Source: Bettongia penicillata ogilbyi
Taxonomy: Eukaryota; Chordata; Mammalia; Diprotodontia; Potoroidae
Direction of reading: 5' to 3'
Assembly: GCA_023548195.1 (NCBI GenBank)
Contig: JAJHZJ010000496.1
Span: forward strand, 11,253,570 to 11,317,569
DNA: 64,000 nucleotides
The translations under genes and the position numbers were made by a program. The notes below the pieces were generated by a model. The model was not told the DNA's origin. It searched no databases and saw only the letters and a program-made list of their open reading frames with translations. Positions 42,850 to 54,854 of the stretch are shown here, in pieces (position 1 is the first letter of the stretch; every line of letters begins with the position of its first letter).

Positions 42850-43175
42850 TCAGTGAATTAATCAACACGCATTTAGAGAGCGTCTTCTATGTGCCAGGGT
42901 GTTCTACTGTGTAACTACATGTCTTGGGTACTTGGGGTACAAAGACAAAAAGTGAAATAGTTCCTGTCTGTAAGATGCTTATATTCTATTGGGGGGGGGG
43001 GAACTATACACACATTTGTGAGACAATATAAAACTCATTACAAGATAATTTTGAAAAAAATTCACTAGAAGTTGGAGGGCCCAGGAAAAGTCTCCTATAG
43101 AAAGTGCTTGAGTTGAATCTGACTTAGGTAGATAAGGGTTTCTCAAAGAAAGAGGCAAGGAGTGAGAGTATTTCA
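42850..43175 (+). mobile_element. Unassigned ancient repeat
   Basis: cgcatttagagagcgtcttc, ggtacttggggtacaaagac, agatgcttatattctattgg with a G11 run at 42991-43001, and agtctcctatagaaagtgct. Confidence 0.65.
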
Positions 43176-43214
43176 ATTTTTAATTCCAACTAAGTTGACT
43201 GGAGTGTTCTAATG

Positions 43215-43680
43215 CTTTCCCAAATGGTTCCCCCTCCAATCTATCTTCACCTTGCTGCCAAAATAAACTTCCTAAAACATAGCTTTAGCTTTGTCATTCC
43301 CTTTCTCCCACGACCTTTCCATCCAAGAAAATCTCTCTTTCTCTGTGGCCTTCTTACCCTGGAATATCTTTCCACCCCACTGACCCCTTCTCCCACTGAT
43401 GAATCCCTCCTTTCAGAAACAACTCCAGGCCAGCCATTCTTCACCCTTTTGATTCCCTGACTATGCCCTCTGTGCGTACTTTAGTGCCCTCTGGCACCAC
43501 TCTCCCCAATAGTCAACTCCCTTTTCTGCGTTGTCTTCTTTCATTAGAATGAAAATAGAAAAAAAAATGCCCTTGCTTGAGGGCAAGGTTTGTCTTTATT
43601 TTTGCTTTTATCTGTATCCCCATCACTTAGCACAGCGCTGGCCTAGAAAGCACTTAATAAATACTTCTTGATTGGCACTC
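43215..43680 (+). mobile_element. L2 LINE 3' end (first of two adjacent copies)
   Basis: aataaacttcctaaaacata, tgcttgagggcaaggtttgt, cttagcacagcgctggccta and cttaataaatacttcttgat. Confidence 0.85.
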
Positions 43681-44160
43681 AAAAACATTCAATGACTCCC
43701 TTTTGTCCCCAGGAAAAACTACAAACTCATCTTCCTGGCATTTAAAGCTTTCCACAATCTGACTCCAACCTAACATTCCAGCAAATTCATATCTCTCTTT
43801 CATGAACTCTGTGTTCCAGCAAGGCTGGATTCTGAGTTGTTTCTCCAGTCTTCCGTTTCATCTTTCATAAGTGTATTCATCCCTTTGGATGATTTTCCAC
43901 TCTCCTCTTCTCTTCCTTTAAGAATCCTTCTCCACCTTCAAATCTCAGCTCAAGTACTACCTTCTTTGTGTAGTTTTTCTTGATTTCTTTCCCCATTTAT
44001 CTTGTATTTCTCTCATATTTACTTATGCATTTCCTCTTAGAAGAACATAAATTGCTGGAGGGAGGAGGCTGTTTTGTCATTGTTTCTATATTTCCACCAT
44101 CAAGCACAGTTCCTGGTACACAGTATGGACCTAACGAATGTTGTGGAATGAAACTGAATT
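43681..44160 (+). mobile_element. L2 LINE 3' end (second adjacent copy)
   Basis: gcatttaaagctttccacaa, tctgactccaacctaacatt, aatctcagctcaagtactac, gcacagttcctggtacacag and aacgaatgttgtggaatgaa. Two L2 copies are thus directly in tandem. Confidence 0.85.
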
Positions 44161-44437
44161 CAGCATTTATAAGGTCATCATTTTTAAATAGTAGAAATCC
44201 CCAGATCTTATGAGAAGAGAGAGAGTCAGAAACAACCTTAAGGGTATAATAAAAAGGTCCTGGAGAGACAGCAATAACACTGACCCCTAACTTGATGAAC
44301 TACATTTGAAGAATCTAGCCTTCAATGTTGATGGTCTAGTGAAACACTAGGCTACAAATTCTGACCTGCTTTTTTCTTCTTCTTTTACAAGTGCATTTTC
44401 ATGGTTTCTTAAAAATTGTATTCTGTTCTATTTACTA

Positions 44438-45130
44438 TGGCTTGAGAAGGACGTTGATAAACTGGACAGTGTTGAGAGAAAGACAATGAAGATGGTGAGG
44501 GGCTTTCAGTCCATGTCATGTGAGAACTGGTTAAGGGAAGACCTGCGGAGGTGGTGGTGTTTGATAAGAAACTGTATTCAAGTATTTTAGGGATTACACT
44601 TACTCTGTTTGCCTCAAAGCACAGAACCAGGAGCGATGGGTAGAAATTGCCAAGAGGAAAACTTAGATTTAATGTCTGGAGAAAATTCCTAACAATTAGA
44701 GATATCCCAAAGTTGAATGAACTGCCCCAAGAGGTAGTAGATTCTCTATCATTAGAGGGATAGGCAGGTGTTGGATGACCACTCGTCCAGGATATTATGT
44801 TGGGGATTCCTTTTGGGTTTGGATTGAGTTAGGGTAGCTAAGTGGCATGGTGAACAGAATGCTAGACCTGTAGGCAGGGAGCCCTGAAGTCGAATCTGTC
44901 TTCAGATACTTACTAGTTGTGTGTCCCTGGGCAAGTCACATAATCCTATTTGCCTCAGTTTCCTCATCTGTAAAATGAGATGGAAAAGGAAAAGACAAAC
45001 CACTCCAGTAATCTCTGCCAAGAAAACCCCACATAGGGTCATGACTAAAACAGCTAAATAACACAAAATGAATTAAGCCAGATGGCCTCTGATGGCCCCT
45101 TCCTTCTCACTCGGAAATTTTGTGATTCTA
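44438..45130 (+). mobile_element. L3/CR1 LINE 3' end split by a type A SINE
   Basis: gataaactggacagtgttga, ctttcagtccatgtcatgtg, gatatcccaaagttgaatga, ctgccccaagaggtagtaga, then after the SINE gatggcctctgatggcccct and gaaattttgtgattcta. Confidence 0.85.
44833..45062 (+). mobile_element. Type A SINE nested in L3
   Basis: gggtagctaagtggcatggt, gtgtccctgggcaagtcaca, cctcagtttcctcatctgta and acaaaccactccagtaatct. Flanks attgagtta and atgaattaa may be a decayed target duplication. Confidence 0.9.
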
Positions 45131-45800
45131 ATTATAATTAGTCAAGGGGGAGAGAAAAGTGTTATCTCTTGCTTAATTGTTCATTTTGGAGGGAGCACAT
45201 GCTTGAATTAGGCAAGTAAGAAGAGTAGGAAAGTATGTGCTTATTTTAAGCAAGGCTTTGGATTTCCTCGTGGCAACTGCAGATGTTACACATCCATGGA
45301 AGGACTTCTGGACAGTGAGGATTATAAAACACTTAATGAGGCTAAATTAAGTTGAATTACTTACAATCTGCCAGGAGTCAGTAAAAAGGCTAATACTGTT
45401 TGATATGGAAGGAACACGCCATCCCATTCTTTCCACATCAGGATGAGGATAAGTATCGGCATATCAGGTGGCCAAAGCTGCTTGTCTCTTGCCATCTCAT
45501 TTTTAAGGTATTTGTGAGAATTATTTATAATGATCAGGATCCAGTTGGGAGATAGGCCCCTTTTGCAGGCATTTAATTTGATGATAATACAGCTCAGGAA
45601 AGATTAAAGAGAATGATTGTCTATATACTTTGTTTGGCATTTAGATTATTTTCATTTGCTTCCTCTAAGAACAACCCGACAGGAATGCGTATCTTTCTTC
45701 TTTTTCTAAATATGTCCTGTGATTAGAACATGATAAATTCCTTGAGTTGAATATACTTTGAATGGTTAATAAGAAAAAGCCCTGGGACACTGAGTTCTTT
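45131..45800. other. Single-copy intron, nothing recognised
   Basis: No repeat or exon recognised. Confidence 0.4.
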
Positions 45801-45885
45801 TCCCATCCATGGAACTATCCATTCAATTTAGTTCAACAAGGACTTAGAAAGTGCCTAATACGTATGAGGTCCTGGTTTCCAGGTC
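45800..45885 (+). mobile_element. Unassigned ancient repeat scrap
   Basis: ttcaacaaggacttagaaag and tgcctaatacgtatgaggtc resemble the start of the unnamed family. Confidence 0.4.
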
Positions 45886-46430
45886 TTTGCTGTACAATGC
45901 TGGTACTGGAGTGTAGGTCTGACCATGTCAGCCCCATTACTCAATAAACTCCAGTGGCTCCCTATTACCTCTTGGATCAGATGGGAAACGCTTTGCCTGG
46001 CATTTCATGACCTTTAAGACATAGCTTCTTCATATATTTTCAGCCTTCTTACACTTTACACCGCCTCCACTGTAGGCTATGATTCAGCCTTCTTCCTTTT
46101 CCTCCTATACAACTCTTACATTCCCAACTCAGAGCCTTTTCACCAACCATCTCTCCTAGAATGCTCTTTCTCCTCACCTTTGCCTTTTAGCCCTTCTGCA
46201 TTCCTCCAAGACACATCTTCAAAGGCCTTTTCTGAAGGAGGTCTTTCCCAGTCCCCCCAGTTACTAGTCTTTTCTCTTCTCAGATTACCTTCCATCCACT
46301 CTGAATCTATCTTGTATCTACTTAATTATTTACATGTTCTATCTCTCATTATTGAGGATAGAAATGGATTTTGCCTTTCTTATTACAGTATTTAGATCAA
46401 TGCCCCACACATAGTAAATATATTTATTTT
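45886..46430 (+). mobile_element. L2 LINE 3' end
   Basis: ctccagtggctccctattac, ctttgcctggcatttcatga, tagaatgctctttctcctca and atgccccacacatagtaaat. Confidence 0.85.
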
Positions 46431-46545
46431 ACACCTTTAAATATTTATATAAATATTATAAATAATATATTATAAATAATATTTAATATATCTTAAATGA
46501 ACATTTTAATATATTTACTATGTAAATATATTTAATAAATGCTTG
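46431..46545. repeat. Very AT-rich tract
   Basis: Over 100 bases almost entirely A/T with repeated aatatttata and ataaataatat units that can fold on themselves. Confidence 0.8.
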
Positions 46546-48769
46546 TTTTTTGACAAACTGTTCTGGTGCTAGGCCACCGTGCTCTTTTGGAATCTTTATG
46601 TTTCTTTGATGAATGATGCAAAGCACCAGGAAACTTGAAACATCACTGATTATAGTTTCATATTTCACATTCAATTGGATTCTGATTTCTAATTGTAAAA
46701 TGGAAAGTCAATTCAAATGACTGTTCCATTGTACATTAAAAGAAGAAAATTGATTGATCACATTATTGACTGCACAGACGTTAGATCACATAGTTTGTAC
46801 TTATTTTCAAGGATGATGGCTTGCTTGGAACCACCTACATGTCCTGGCTAGTTTCCTCATCACTCTATGACACACCGTTTATAGTTAAGAAGTCCTTCAT
46901 GGCCAATAATAGCTGATGAGGCATTTCCTCAACAAAGTTACTATGTGGCCACTACTTCCTCATGTATAAGAGAAATTTATCAGCTTCATGGATGTTGCTC
47001 ATTCTTTTATTTCTAGCAATCGTGTCTGGACAAAACGCCAGGAGGCATCATGAAATGTTGAATTTCCTTTTTTTGGAAAGAGACTTTTAAAATCAATTAA
47101 AATGTCTATTTTTCGAAAGTGAGCTTTATAAAGTAACAACTTAAATTGGAAGATGAGCTAAAATTGAGGTAGCATTTGGACTGAGGTCTCTTCAAATATG
47201 GATCAAAGTTAAATGGAGTTTCAGAAATTCTAGAGAACTTTGAGGGCTTAATTTTCTTTCTATCATTTCTAACAGTATAAATTTGAAACCATCCACCTAT
47301 AACCTGGTATCTAGAGACCAAAATAAAGTGGAGGGAAATTATTTAAAGGAACAGGTTCAGTGTGAGTCAGAAAAGAGCATTTTAAAACTAAACCGTGGTC
47401 AGGAATCTCAAATCTCTGGCTTTGTAAAGACTTTTCAATCTTGGGCAATTCTTAGAAATCATCCTCTTAGGCTAGGTTTATCCTGACCCAGGATTCCCCT
47501 GAAAATCTTGGAGTATAGATCACATTGAGGTGATGAATAAAAGGACCTTAAGCTCTCATGCAAGAACTCATATCATTGTATATTTAAGATGCTGAGCAGC
47601 CTTTATTTCACTGCACAAAAATACATCAGAACAATATAAAGCATTCATAGAAGCTCATAAATTTACAAGATACTGTGCCTTCCTACTTTGATAAGTACCA
47701 TTCTCCTTGCCTGGACCTAAAGTCCTTTACATTTATTGTGTCTTTCTGTGGTTTGGACTTCCCTGAAGGGAAATAGATTTGGATTTACTAACTTGCCCAT
47801 GTGTGGAGCCTTCAAGCTCCTCTAGGGACATGTAAAGCCTTCTTGACTTTTTGCCTTAAAGGTTGGGATTCCCCTAAAGGGAATTTGGCACTAAGGGCTC
47901 CTGAGAGGCAACCCCTTTCTAGTGGACTTTCACCATAATTTCTGAGTAGAGAAGGGATAAATTAGCCCCTTATGTTGTGGCTCAGTCCCTCACTGCTTCT
48001 CAGGCTCCAGTGGCCACCAGTTTCTTGATTTTCTCCAGAAGGCTGAGTCTAAAAGCTGGTCCATCCATGCTTCTGGCTGCTATCTCTAGTACAGAGGGTC
48101 ATGTGGCTCCTTCCTCTCCCAAAGTTGCCTGGTTTCCCCTTCCTAGAAATTCTGACACTTCTTTTATACCATTTGCGCTATCATTAGAGCTGTTGCACGT
48201 AGTGGGGAGACTGTGTCGATGAATAGACTTTCTAGGCCTGAATTCACTCCTTAAAGAAGTAAATCTTTTCTCTAAATATGTTCTCATCTCTCTGGATCCC
48301 CTGCAGTAGAGCTGTCTGATTCCTTCTATAAGCCTAGTCCGGTGGGGAGTACTTCAGATCTACAAATGCTAGAGCTCAAAAAACCAGAGATGACCACACT
48401 CTCCAAGGAAGCATAATCACTCACATAAAAGGCCTCATTTTTAAATTTTATTAAGTTTACCAGATTCTCCTAGTCACCCTTTACACAAGCAATGTCAACA
48501 CAATTCAAATATCCTAATCTTCAGAGTCCAGAGGAATACCGTGAACTTTAATCGACATATTTGCTTACTGGATAATTTATATTTATATATTATTCGCTAT
48601 CTCTTGATGTAACCTCACAAAGCAGGAACTGTGTGGTAAAATCAATGCAAGCACTTGGGAGAGGAGGGTGGAAAGCATTTGCATACTGAGCTTCTGTGTC
48701 CATCCTCGCATGAGCCCTGTGCTGGCCGGGATGTAGACCCAAGAGAGCCCCCCAAATCCCACAATGATG
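46546..48769. other. Single-copy intron block, 2.2 kb
   Basis: No repeat recognised with confidence. The 47690-48330 part is less AT-rich. An octamer-like atttgcat lies at 48677-48684. A (GAT)n run follows at 48764-48783. Confidence 0.4.
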
Positions 48770-48783
48770 ATGATGATGATGAT
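48764..48783. repeat. (GAT)n microsatellite at a SINE edge
   Basis: About seven GAT units; translated on the other strand it gives a false polyhistidine. Confidence 0.85.
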
Positions 48784-48960
48784 TAACTAAGGTTTCCACA
48801 GACCTTGACATCCCTGACCTCAACTGGTGCTCACAGCAACCCAGGGGAGGCAGTGCTATTATAATCCCCATTAAGTGGATGAGGAAAACAAAGTCCAGGG
48901 AAGTTAGTAACTAGCTTAAGGTCACAACAGAGGTACTAAGTGACAATATTCAGGACAAGA
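48784..48960 (-). mobile_element. Type B/MIR-type SINE
   Basis: actaaggtttccacagacct, gacctcaactggtgctcaca, gtggatgaggaaaacaaagt and gtaactagcttaaggtcaca. Confidence 0.75.
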
Positions 48961-49334
48961 CATATAGTTTTGGACATGACCAATGCAGGAAATTGTTTTC
49001 CTTGACAATGCATATTTGTTACAAGGGTTTTGTTTTTATCTTTTTTTTTTTTGATGGAGAGAAAAATAAATGCTTCTTTATAGAAAAGAAATAATTTAAA
49101 AAGTAGAAAAACATATTCCACCATAAGTCATAAGACTATTGCAGGATGAAGATTTTGTGGGTTGAGAAAACTTTTAAGTTTGTAAGTTGCTCATAGTCTC
49201 TGGATTGTTGTGTGTGGGTACATGTGCATTTCTCTATTATTATCAAGTTGTAAGATTTTTTCCAAGTTTTTGGTGTCTTCCCTTCTTTTAGTATTTGAAT
49301 ATTTGAGCCTTAGCCCAAATCGTTTTTTTGGGGG

Positions 49335-49560
49335 GTGGGAGGAGTAGACTTGTGATTTCATTAGTATAGGAACTCCTGATTAGTATAGGAACTCTCTGCA
49401 ATGCACAGTCTTAGGAAATCGCCTGGGGACTGAGAGGTTAAGGATCTTGTCCATATTTTCACAGCCAGTATGTGTCAGAGGTTTGAATCTGAACTCAGCT
49501 CTTGCAGATTCTGAGAGAGCCTCTCTTTAAATACCTCTCTTAGGAGGTGTTTAATCTACT
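49335..49560 (-). mobile_element. Type C CORE-SINE
   Basis: gacttgtgatttcattagta and taggaactc repeated twice at about 20-base offset, tgcaatgcacagtcttagga, tcacagccagtatgtgtcag and ggtttgaatctgaactcag. Confidence 0.8.
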
Positions 49561-50874
49561 AATTCCTCTGACATTAATGAACAACATCCAAACCCTTCAA
49601 ATGTTTGTGGCCCTTGAGCTCATTTAGATGCCTGCCAGTATAATTAGTTCCAAATAATCAATCCAATCTGGAGATGATATTTTAATAGATCAGAAGAAGA
49701 TTAAGCTTAAAAATATACATTCATTGATCAAGTCTTATAGGAAGAGGGCCCTCTCTACCCAGGCATGACATACAAAGACTCACAGAAAAAGGGCAAAGTA
49801 TGGTGTGTTGCAAAATCTGTGAGTATGACAAAGTGGCATCCAGATTGTTCTTGGGGGCAGAGTATGATTATATGACCTAAAGGAGCCTAGCTGAACTGAA
49901 GATCCCCATTTGAGTCTGGGATGAGGCCCTGTGGGACCTCTCTGAATGTATGCTAAGTGACACTGCCTATATTTCAACAACTGACCTGCAGGCTATGCAA
50001 CTCCTCTCCTGAAGATGGACTGCCTTCATGAACAGAAACTGCTGTCTCCAGCAGGTTGTTAGGCCCAGGGCCTGCCTGTCTTAAACCATTAAGCCTCAGT
50101 CCCCAACTGTCTCTGCAGTTCAGGGCACAGTTACCTACAGCTTTAGAGGTTAAGTCATGAGGAAGCAAACTGTCAAATATATTTTTCTTCCAAACAATCA
50201 GAAAACCTGGTCTTGGAAGAGACAGCCCACTTTAGTGGACTACGCAGAGTCAAGACTTTTTCATCCTTGCCTCAGTCCAGCATCATGCGGCTGTTAGCAG
50301 TGAGAAATCCATTCAACTCCTGGCTGTCTCAAATTTCTCATTCTCCAAATGGGGTTTTCTCTACCAACCTACCTTTCAGGGGTTCTGAAACAATGTATTG
50401 GTGGCTGGAAAAGACTTTCCGAAATTAGTTATTAACATGGAAATCTAGAGTAGCATTCTAATTTATCTCTAGCTGAGAAGCATGGCTAATAATAACATTT
50501 CATATAAAAATGACTTAGGGAAATTCTGGGGAAAATAAACAGTGTCATACAGCACTGTGACGAGGTTGACAGATAGAAAATCAAATGCCATTCTGGCTTA
50601 TATTGGTAGAAGTCTAGATTCTCCCTTCCTCATAGAGGTAGCAGACCATGGGGAGGTAACATTGCATGTGCCATCAGACTGACGGGATGTGGTAGTTGGT
50701 TTTGTTATTTTCCCATCTTCCTTTTAACACGTTAAAAAATTAAACAGTTCCTGTCTTTGAAGAGCTTACTTTACAAGAATATCAATCCTGGTTCTCCTCC
50801 TAGTTCTCTAACCATTCCTTCTTTGCTTCTCCTATTTAACCTTTTAATGCAAGGGTTCCACAAGAAATACCACA
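49561..50874. other. Single-copy intron block, 1.3 kb
   Basis: No repeat recognised. A short palindrome aggccc-a-gggcct lies at 50061-50073. No exon recognised. Confidence 0.4.
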
Positions 50875-51120
50875 GGAAGCTAGGAGATAGACCTAGAGTC
50901 AAGAAAACTGGAGTTTAAATCCAGTCTGAGACACTTCCTAGTCAGGCGACCAAGGTCAAGTCACTTAAATTCTGTCTAGAGGTTTAAAAGTTTACTTTCC
51001 TAAACTTCTAAATGGAGACAAGCGCCTACCTACCACGGTTGTGATGAGGATTATAGGAGATAATATTTGCTTAGCCCAGAGTCTTCCTGGAACACAGTAG
51101 GTGCTTAATAAATGCTTGGC
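50875..51120 (+). mobile_element. MIR-type SINE, full length
   Basis: ctggagtttaaatccagtct, ggtcaagtcacttaaattct, gttgtgatgaggattatagg and cacagtaggtgcttaataaa in order, about 245 bases. Confidence 0.85.
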
Positions 51121-51284
51121 TCTTTCCTTCCTTCCCCAAGGGTGTATCCTTAACTCACTTCCACTCTTTCTCTCTAAAGCTTTATCTTTCTCTATTTCAT
51201 CCATTCCAATGGCTTCAGCTCTCGTTCTTTTTGTGCGTAGGCTAGATTGGATGGCCACTTGGAACTCTCATGTGCTGGGATTAA

Positions 51285-51530
51285 TCAACTAATAAGGATT
51301 TATTTGGAGCTTACTATATGTCAGGCACCGTTAGATGCTGCAGATACAAAGACAAAACAAAACAGTTCCGACCTTTAAGAAATTTACCATCATGTATATG
51401 TGTGTAGACACATACCTGCACAACATGAAAAATCAAGATGGGGTAGAATCAGGGGAGTTTGTGGTAGGAAAGGGGAGACTGGGAGGTTCTAGAACTTGTA
51501 TATGGAGGACTGCCAGATCGTAAGCCTTGA
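51285..51530 (+). mobile_element. Unassigned ancient repeat
   Basis: ttactatatgtcaggcaccg, gctgcagatacaaagacaaa and acagttccgacctttaagaa match the 5' part of the unnamed family. Confidence 0.6.
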
Positions 51531-51574
51531 CCTCTCTTCTGAGCTCTAGACTCACATCTCAACCAACCTGAAGG

Positions 51575-52480
51575 ACATTTTCATTAGCTTTTTTTTTTTT
51601 GGCTGCCATTTCATCCTGCTGACTCATATTGAATGAGTAGTTCATTAAAACTCTCCGATTATTTCCCCAGGTACTGTAGTCTAATGATCTAATTGTGAAG
51701 ATGATTTTTTGAATCTAAGTTGCACTTTACATTTGCACCTATCCCATTTCTTCCTCTTATATTTGGACAATGATCTTACATTTTTCAATCTTTCTCCATC
51801 AGCCCTCCAACATATCTGGTATGCCTCCAAATTCAGTAACATCTGTAAATTTGATAAGCTCCTCTGTAGATTTGTCTAAGTCACTGATATAAACATTGGC
51901 CAGCACAGGATAGAGGAGACATCCCTTGGGCATTCCACTGCAGTTGCATTCCCATGCAAGATATATTGACCTGTTAATGATTTCTTTTGGGTCTAAGTCA
52001 TAGAAATAGCTTTGAATCCATTTTACTCTAATATAATCTAGCCCTCATCTCTCTGTCTTGTCCACAAGGATAACATGAAAGGTTCTGTCACATATTTGAT
52101 AGAATTTAATATACATTCTGCAGCCTTTTACTGATTCAGCAATCTAATAACCCAAACAACAATGGTTAACGTGGCCAGATTCTTGATGGAGCAATGTTGA
52201 CTCCCTGTGATCTCTGCTTCCTTTTCTAGATGTTTACTAACCAACCCTCTAACAACACAGTCTAGACTTCTGCCAGGAGTAGAAGTGAAAGCCACAGGAC
52301 TAGTTTGTAGACCCCACTTGTTTTTTAAACCTAGGAAATTGTCCCATCATGAATCCTCTCACATCTATCCCATTTTACATAATCTTTCAGTTATCACAGA
52401 TAGCAGATCAATAATCATACCGGCCAGTTCTCTTAGTATCCTAGGAAGTATTTCTTTGGGGCTTAGTGACTGAAATTAAC
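51575..52480 (-). mobile_element. L3/CR1 LINE, long 3' piece with reverse-transcriptase remnant
   Basis: On the plus strand, aacatctgtaaatttgataa, gatataaacattggccagca, cattccactgcagttgcatt, tctgtcttgtccacaaggat, tcttgatggagcaatgttga and cttctgccaggagtagaagt follow the reversed order of an L3/CR1 element. The minus strand around 52070-52130 corresponds to the region of the DFSKAFD-type reverse-transcriptase motif, now broken by mutations. About 900 bases remain. Confidence 0.85.
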
Positions 52481-52485
52481 TGCCC

Positions 52486-52600
52486 TGCTAGAAGGTAAGC
52501 TCTTTCATGGCAAGACTATTTCATTTATGTCTTTGTATCCTAAGACTTACCATAATGCCTGGAACATAGTAGGTACTAAAAATGCTCATTGATTGGTGTA
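52486..52600 (+). mobile_element. L2 LINE 3' tail
   Basis: gaaggtaagctctttcatgg, ccataatgcctggaacatag and taggtactaaaaatgctcat. Confidence 0.8.
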
Positions 52601-52609
52601 TCATCATCA

Positions 52610-52745
52610 TCTTGTAGAAAGGCAAATTTTTGCTTGCCACAAGGACAGATTTCCCAATAATTAGACTTATCCCAAAGTGGAAAGTTGAGCAGTTGTGAGT
52701 TCTCTCATCCTAGTCTTTCAGTGAGATTTGAATTTATTGGGAACA
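52610..52745 (+). mobile_element. L3/CR1 LINE 3' fragment
   Basis: ccacaaggacagatttccca, ataattagacttatcccaaa, gtggaaagttgagcag and gtgagttctctcatcc. Confidence 0.65.
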
Positions 52746-52829
52746 TTGTGGTTTATTCAGGCTTGGACTGGGGGAGGTGGCCTTAGAGGTTCCTCTCCAC
52801 TCTTGGATCCTCTTATTCTGAGATTGACT

Positions 52830-53032
52830 AGATGCAGTGTGGTACAGTGGGAAAGAGCACTGGGTATGGAGTCAGAGGACCTGGCTTCCAATTTTACTTC
52901 TAATGATTAGCATGAGTGTGACCATGGGTAAGTCACTTTATCTTTGTAGGTTTTAGTTGCCTTAACTATAAAATCAGGGTTTTTGAATCAGTAGTCTCTA
53001 AAGTCCTTTCCCGTTCTAAATCTATGATCTTA
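52830..53032 (+). mobile_element. MIR-type SINE
   Basis: tgcagtgtggtacagtggga, gtatggagtcagaggacctg, gaccatgggtaagtcacttt and cttttcccgttctaaatcta type ending. Confidence 0.85.
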
Positions 53033-53145
53033 TGTGTGACCTGGTAAAGTGATTTAATTTCCTCATCCATAAAATGCAAGTATAGCTGTTGTAACTATCT
53101 CAAAGAGTTGTGAGGACCAAGTGATGTCATGTAAATATAATTTAT
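53033..53145 (+). mobile_element. MIR/type B SINE fragment
   Basis: gtgacctggtaaagtgattt, ttcctcatccataaaatgca and agagttgtgaggaccaagtg. Confidence 0.7.
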
Positions 53146-53149
53146 TGAG

Positions 53150-53440
53150 GTAAGTAGGTGGAGCAGTGGATGGAGTGCTGGACAGGGAGTCTGAAAGTTC
53201 AAATTCTGCCTCAGCCGTTTATTAGCTGTGTGTCTTTGAGCAAGTCATTTAACTTCTTTAAGCCTCAGTTTCCTCATTAACCTGAGATAATAATGGGGAT
53301 AGTAATAGAGATAATAATAGCACCTACTCCACTGGGTCATTGTGGTAATCAAATGAGCTAATATCTGTAAAGTGCTTTGCAAACCTTAAAGTGACATATA
53401 ATTGCTAACTTTTATTGTTAATGGTAATAAACAGTAAAGT
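53150..53440 (+). mobile_element. Type B SINE, nearly full length
   Basis: gtaagtaggtggagcagtgg, atggagtgctggacagggag, gagcaagtcatttaacttct, gtaaagtgctttgcaaacct and taaagtgacatataattgct. Three plus-strand SINEs stand in a row from 52830. Confidence 0.9.
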
Positions 53441-54159
53441 GCTACTCATATGTCAGCTGTGATCCTTATTTTTATTACTAGCATTTGTTGAGTGTTCACA
53501 GCGGGCACAACCATGAAGCAGACCCCAAGATCATTCATTCCATGTCTCATTCTAGATATTTTCATCCCACCTCCCAGAATGCATTTAGTCATACCAGGAT
53601 TTATTCTTTGTGTGAATGAATTGCTAATTGGTTGCATAATGAATCACTCTTAGTTTCTTATTTCCCAAAATGAATTGTCTAATGAATCAGATGAACAACG
53701 ATGCAAAGATGAAAACTGTGTTTTAATTCATTTATTCAAAGGATTTAAATATGCGACAATTAGCTGGCGATGCATTATCATGAAGATGATAGAAATTTTT
53801 GCTCAATTAGTTAAAAACTTTTCCCATCATCCAGATAGGGAAACTTAATTTCTGTATTTTGGGTGCAAGTTTTCTGGGAAGTTTTATATGGACTGGATTT
53901 TGAGTACAATATTGTTTCTGGAATATGGAAAATCCCAATGAGGAAATCTAGGGAGGGCATGCCAAGCATTTGACATCTGGGGCCCCAGAACCCAGCACTG
54001 TCAATCCCCTTGAAATAAAAAAAAACAACACAGGGCATGTATTCTTATATGGGCAAGTGAGAGCTATGATTCTTAACGAAGACACAATAGGGCAAGTTCA
54101 GGATTCTGAACAAAATACTTAATTGTTCTGAGTCTCCACCTCCCTTTCTTTTTTGCAAA
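53441..54159. other. Single-copy intron, nothing recognised
   Basis: No repeat or exon recognised. Confidence 0.4.
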
Positions 54160-54285
54160 CATGGGATCATAGGGCTAGAGCTGAAAGAAACTTCAGAGGT
54201 CATATCATTTTATCTCTTCATTTTACAGATGAGGAAACTGAGGTCCAAAAGGGAAGTGACTTAGAATCAAACTTCTATAACTTGA
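54160..54285 (-). mobile_element. MIR-type SINE fragment
   Basis: catagggctagagctgaaag, tctcttcattttacagatga and ggaaactgaggtccaaaagg. Confidence 0.8.
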
Positions 54286-54438
54286 ATCTAGAGAGATCAA
54301 TTTATAGATAAGGAAACTGAAGTCCAGGGAGATTAATTTTCTTTCCCAAAGCCACATAGGCAGTCAGCATTAGAGACAGGGATCTAAATAGAGTTCCTTT
54401 GTCCTCAGAATACTCTCCCCTATGCCAAAGATTCCCTC
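54286..54438 (-). mobile_element. MIR-type SINE fragment, second copy
   Basis: tttatagataaggaaactga, agtccagggagattaatttt and aaagccacataggcagtcag. Confidence 0.8.
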
Positions 54439-54694
54439 ATCTAAGTAAAAAACAATTAAGGTCAAACAAAGTATTGTGGTTTAAAACTCCATTGAAGTCT
54501 TTATCATGGCATGGTGGTGAGCTTGGCAGTTCCTACTAGGCTGAAGAGACTTTGAGCAGAGACCCAATCATGGGCCATAGACCCATAGACTCTACCTGTC
54601 TGGCGAATAAGAGAGGTTGATGACCATATAGCTGCCTACAAGCTAATGGATCTTCCCTCCCATCCCCAGTAACCATAACTCATGAAGACTGTGG

Positions 54695-54853
54695 AGGCAA
54701 GGAGAGAAGATAAAACTTACTACCTCTGTGACTTTGGGAAAGTCATTAAATCTGCTTAGGTCCCAGTTTTCTCACCTTAAAAATGATGAGGTTGGAACTA
54801 ATGGTTTCTGAGGTCCCTTCTAGCAATAGATCTATGACTTTATGATCCTAGGA
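54695..54853 (+). mobile_element. MIR-type SINE
   Basis: tactacctctgtgactttgg, tcccagttttctcaccttaa and ttctgaggtcccttctagca. Confidence 0.8.
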
Positions 54854-54854
54854 T

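Noticed and set aside
48590..48871. Open frame with a polyhistidine run.
   Set aside because: The histidines come from a GAT microsatellite at a SINE edge.
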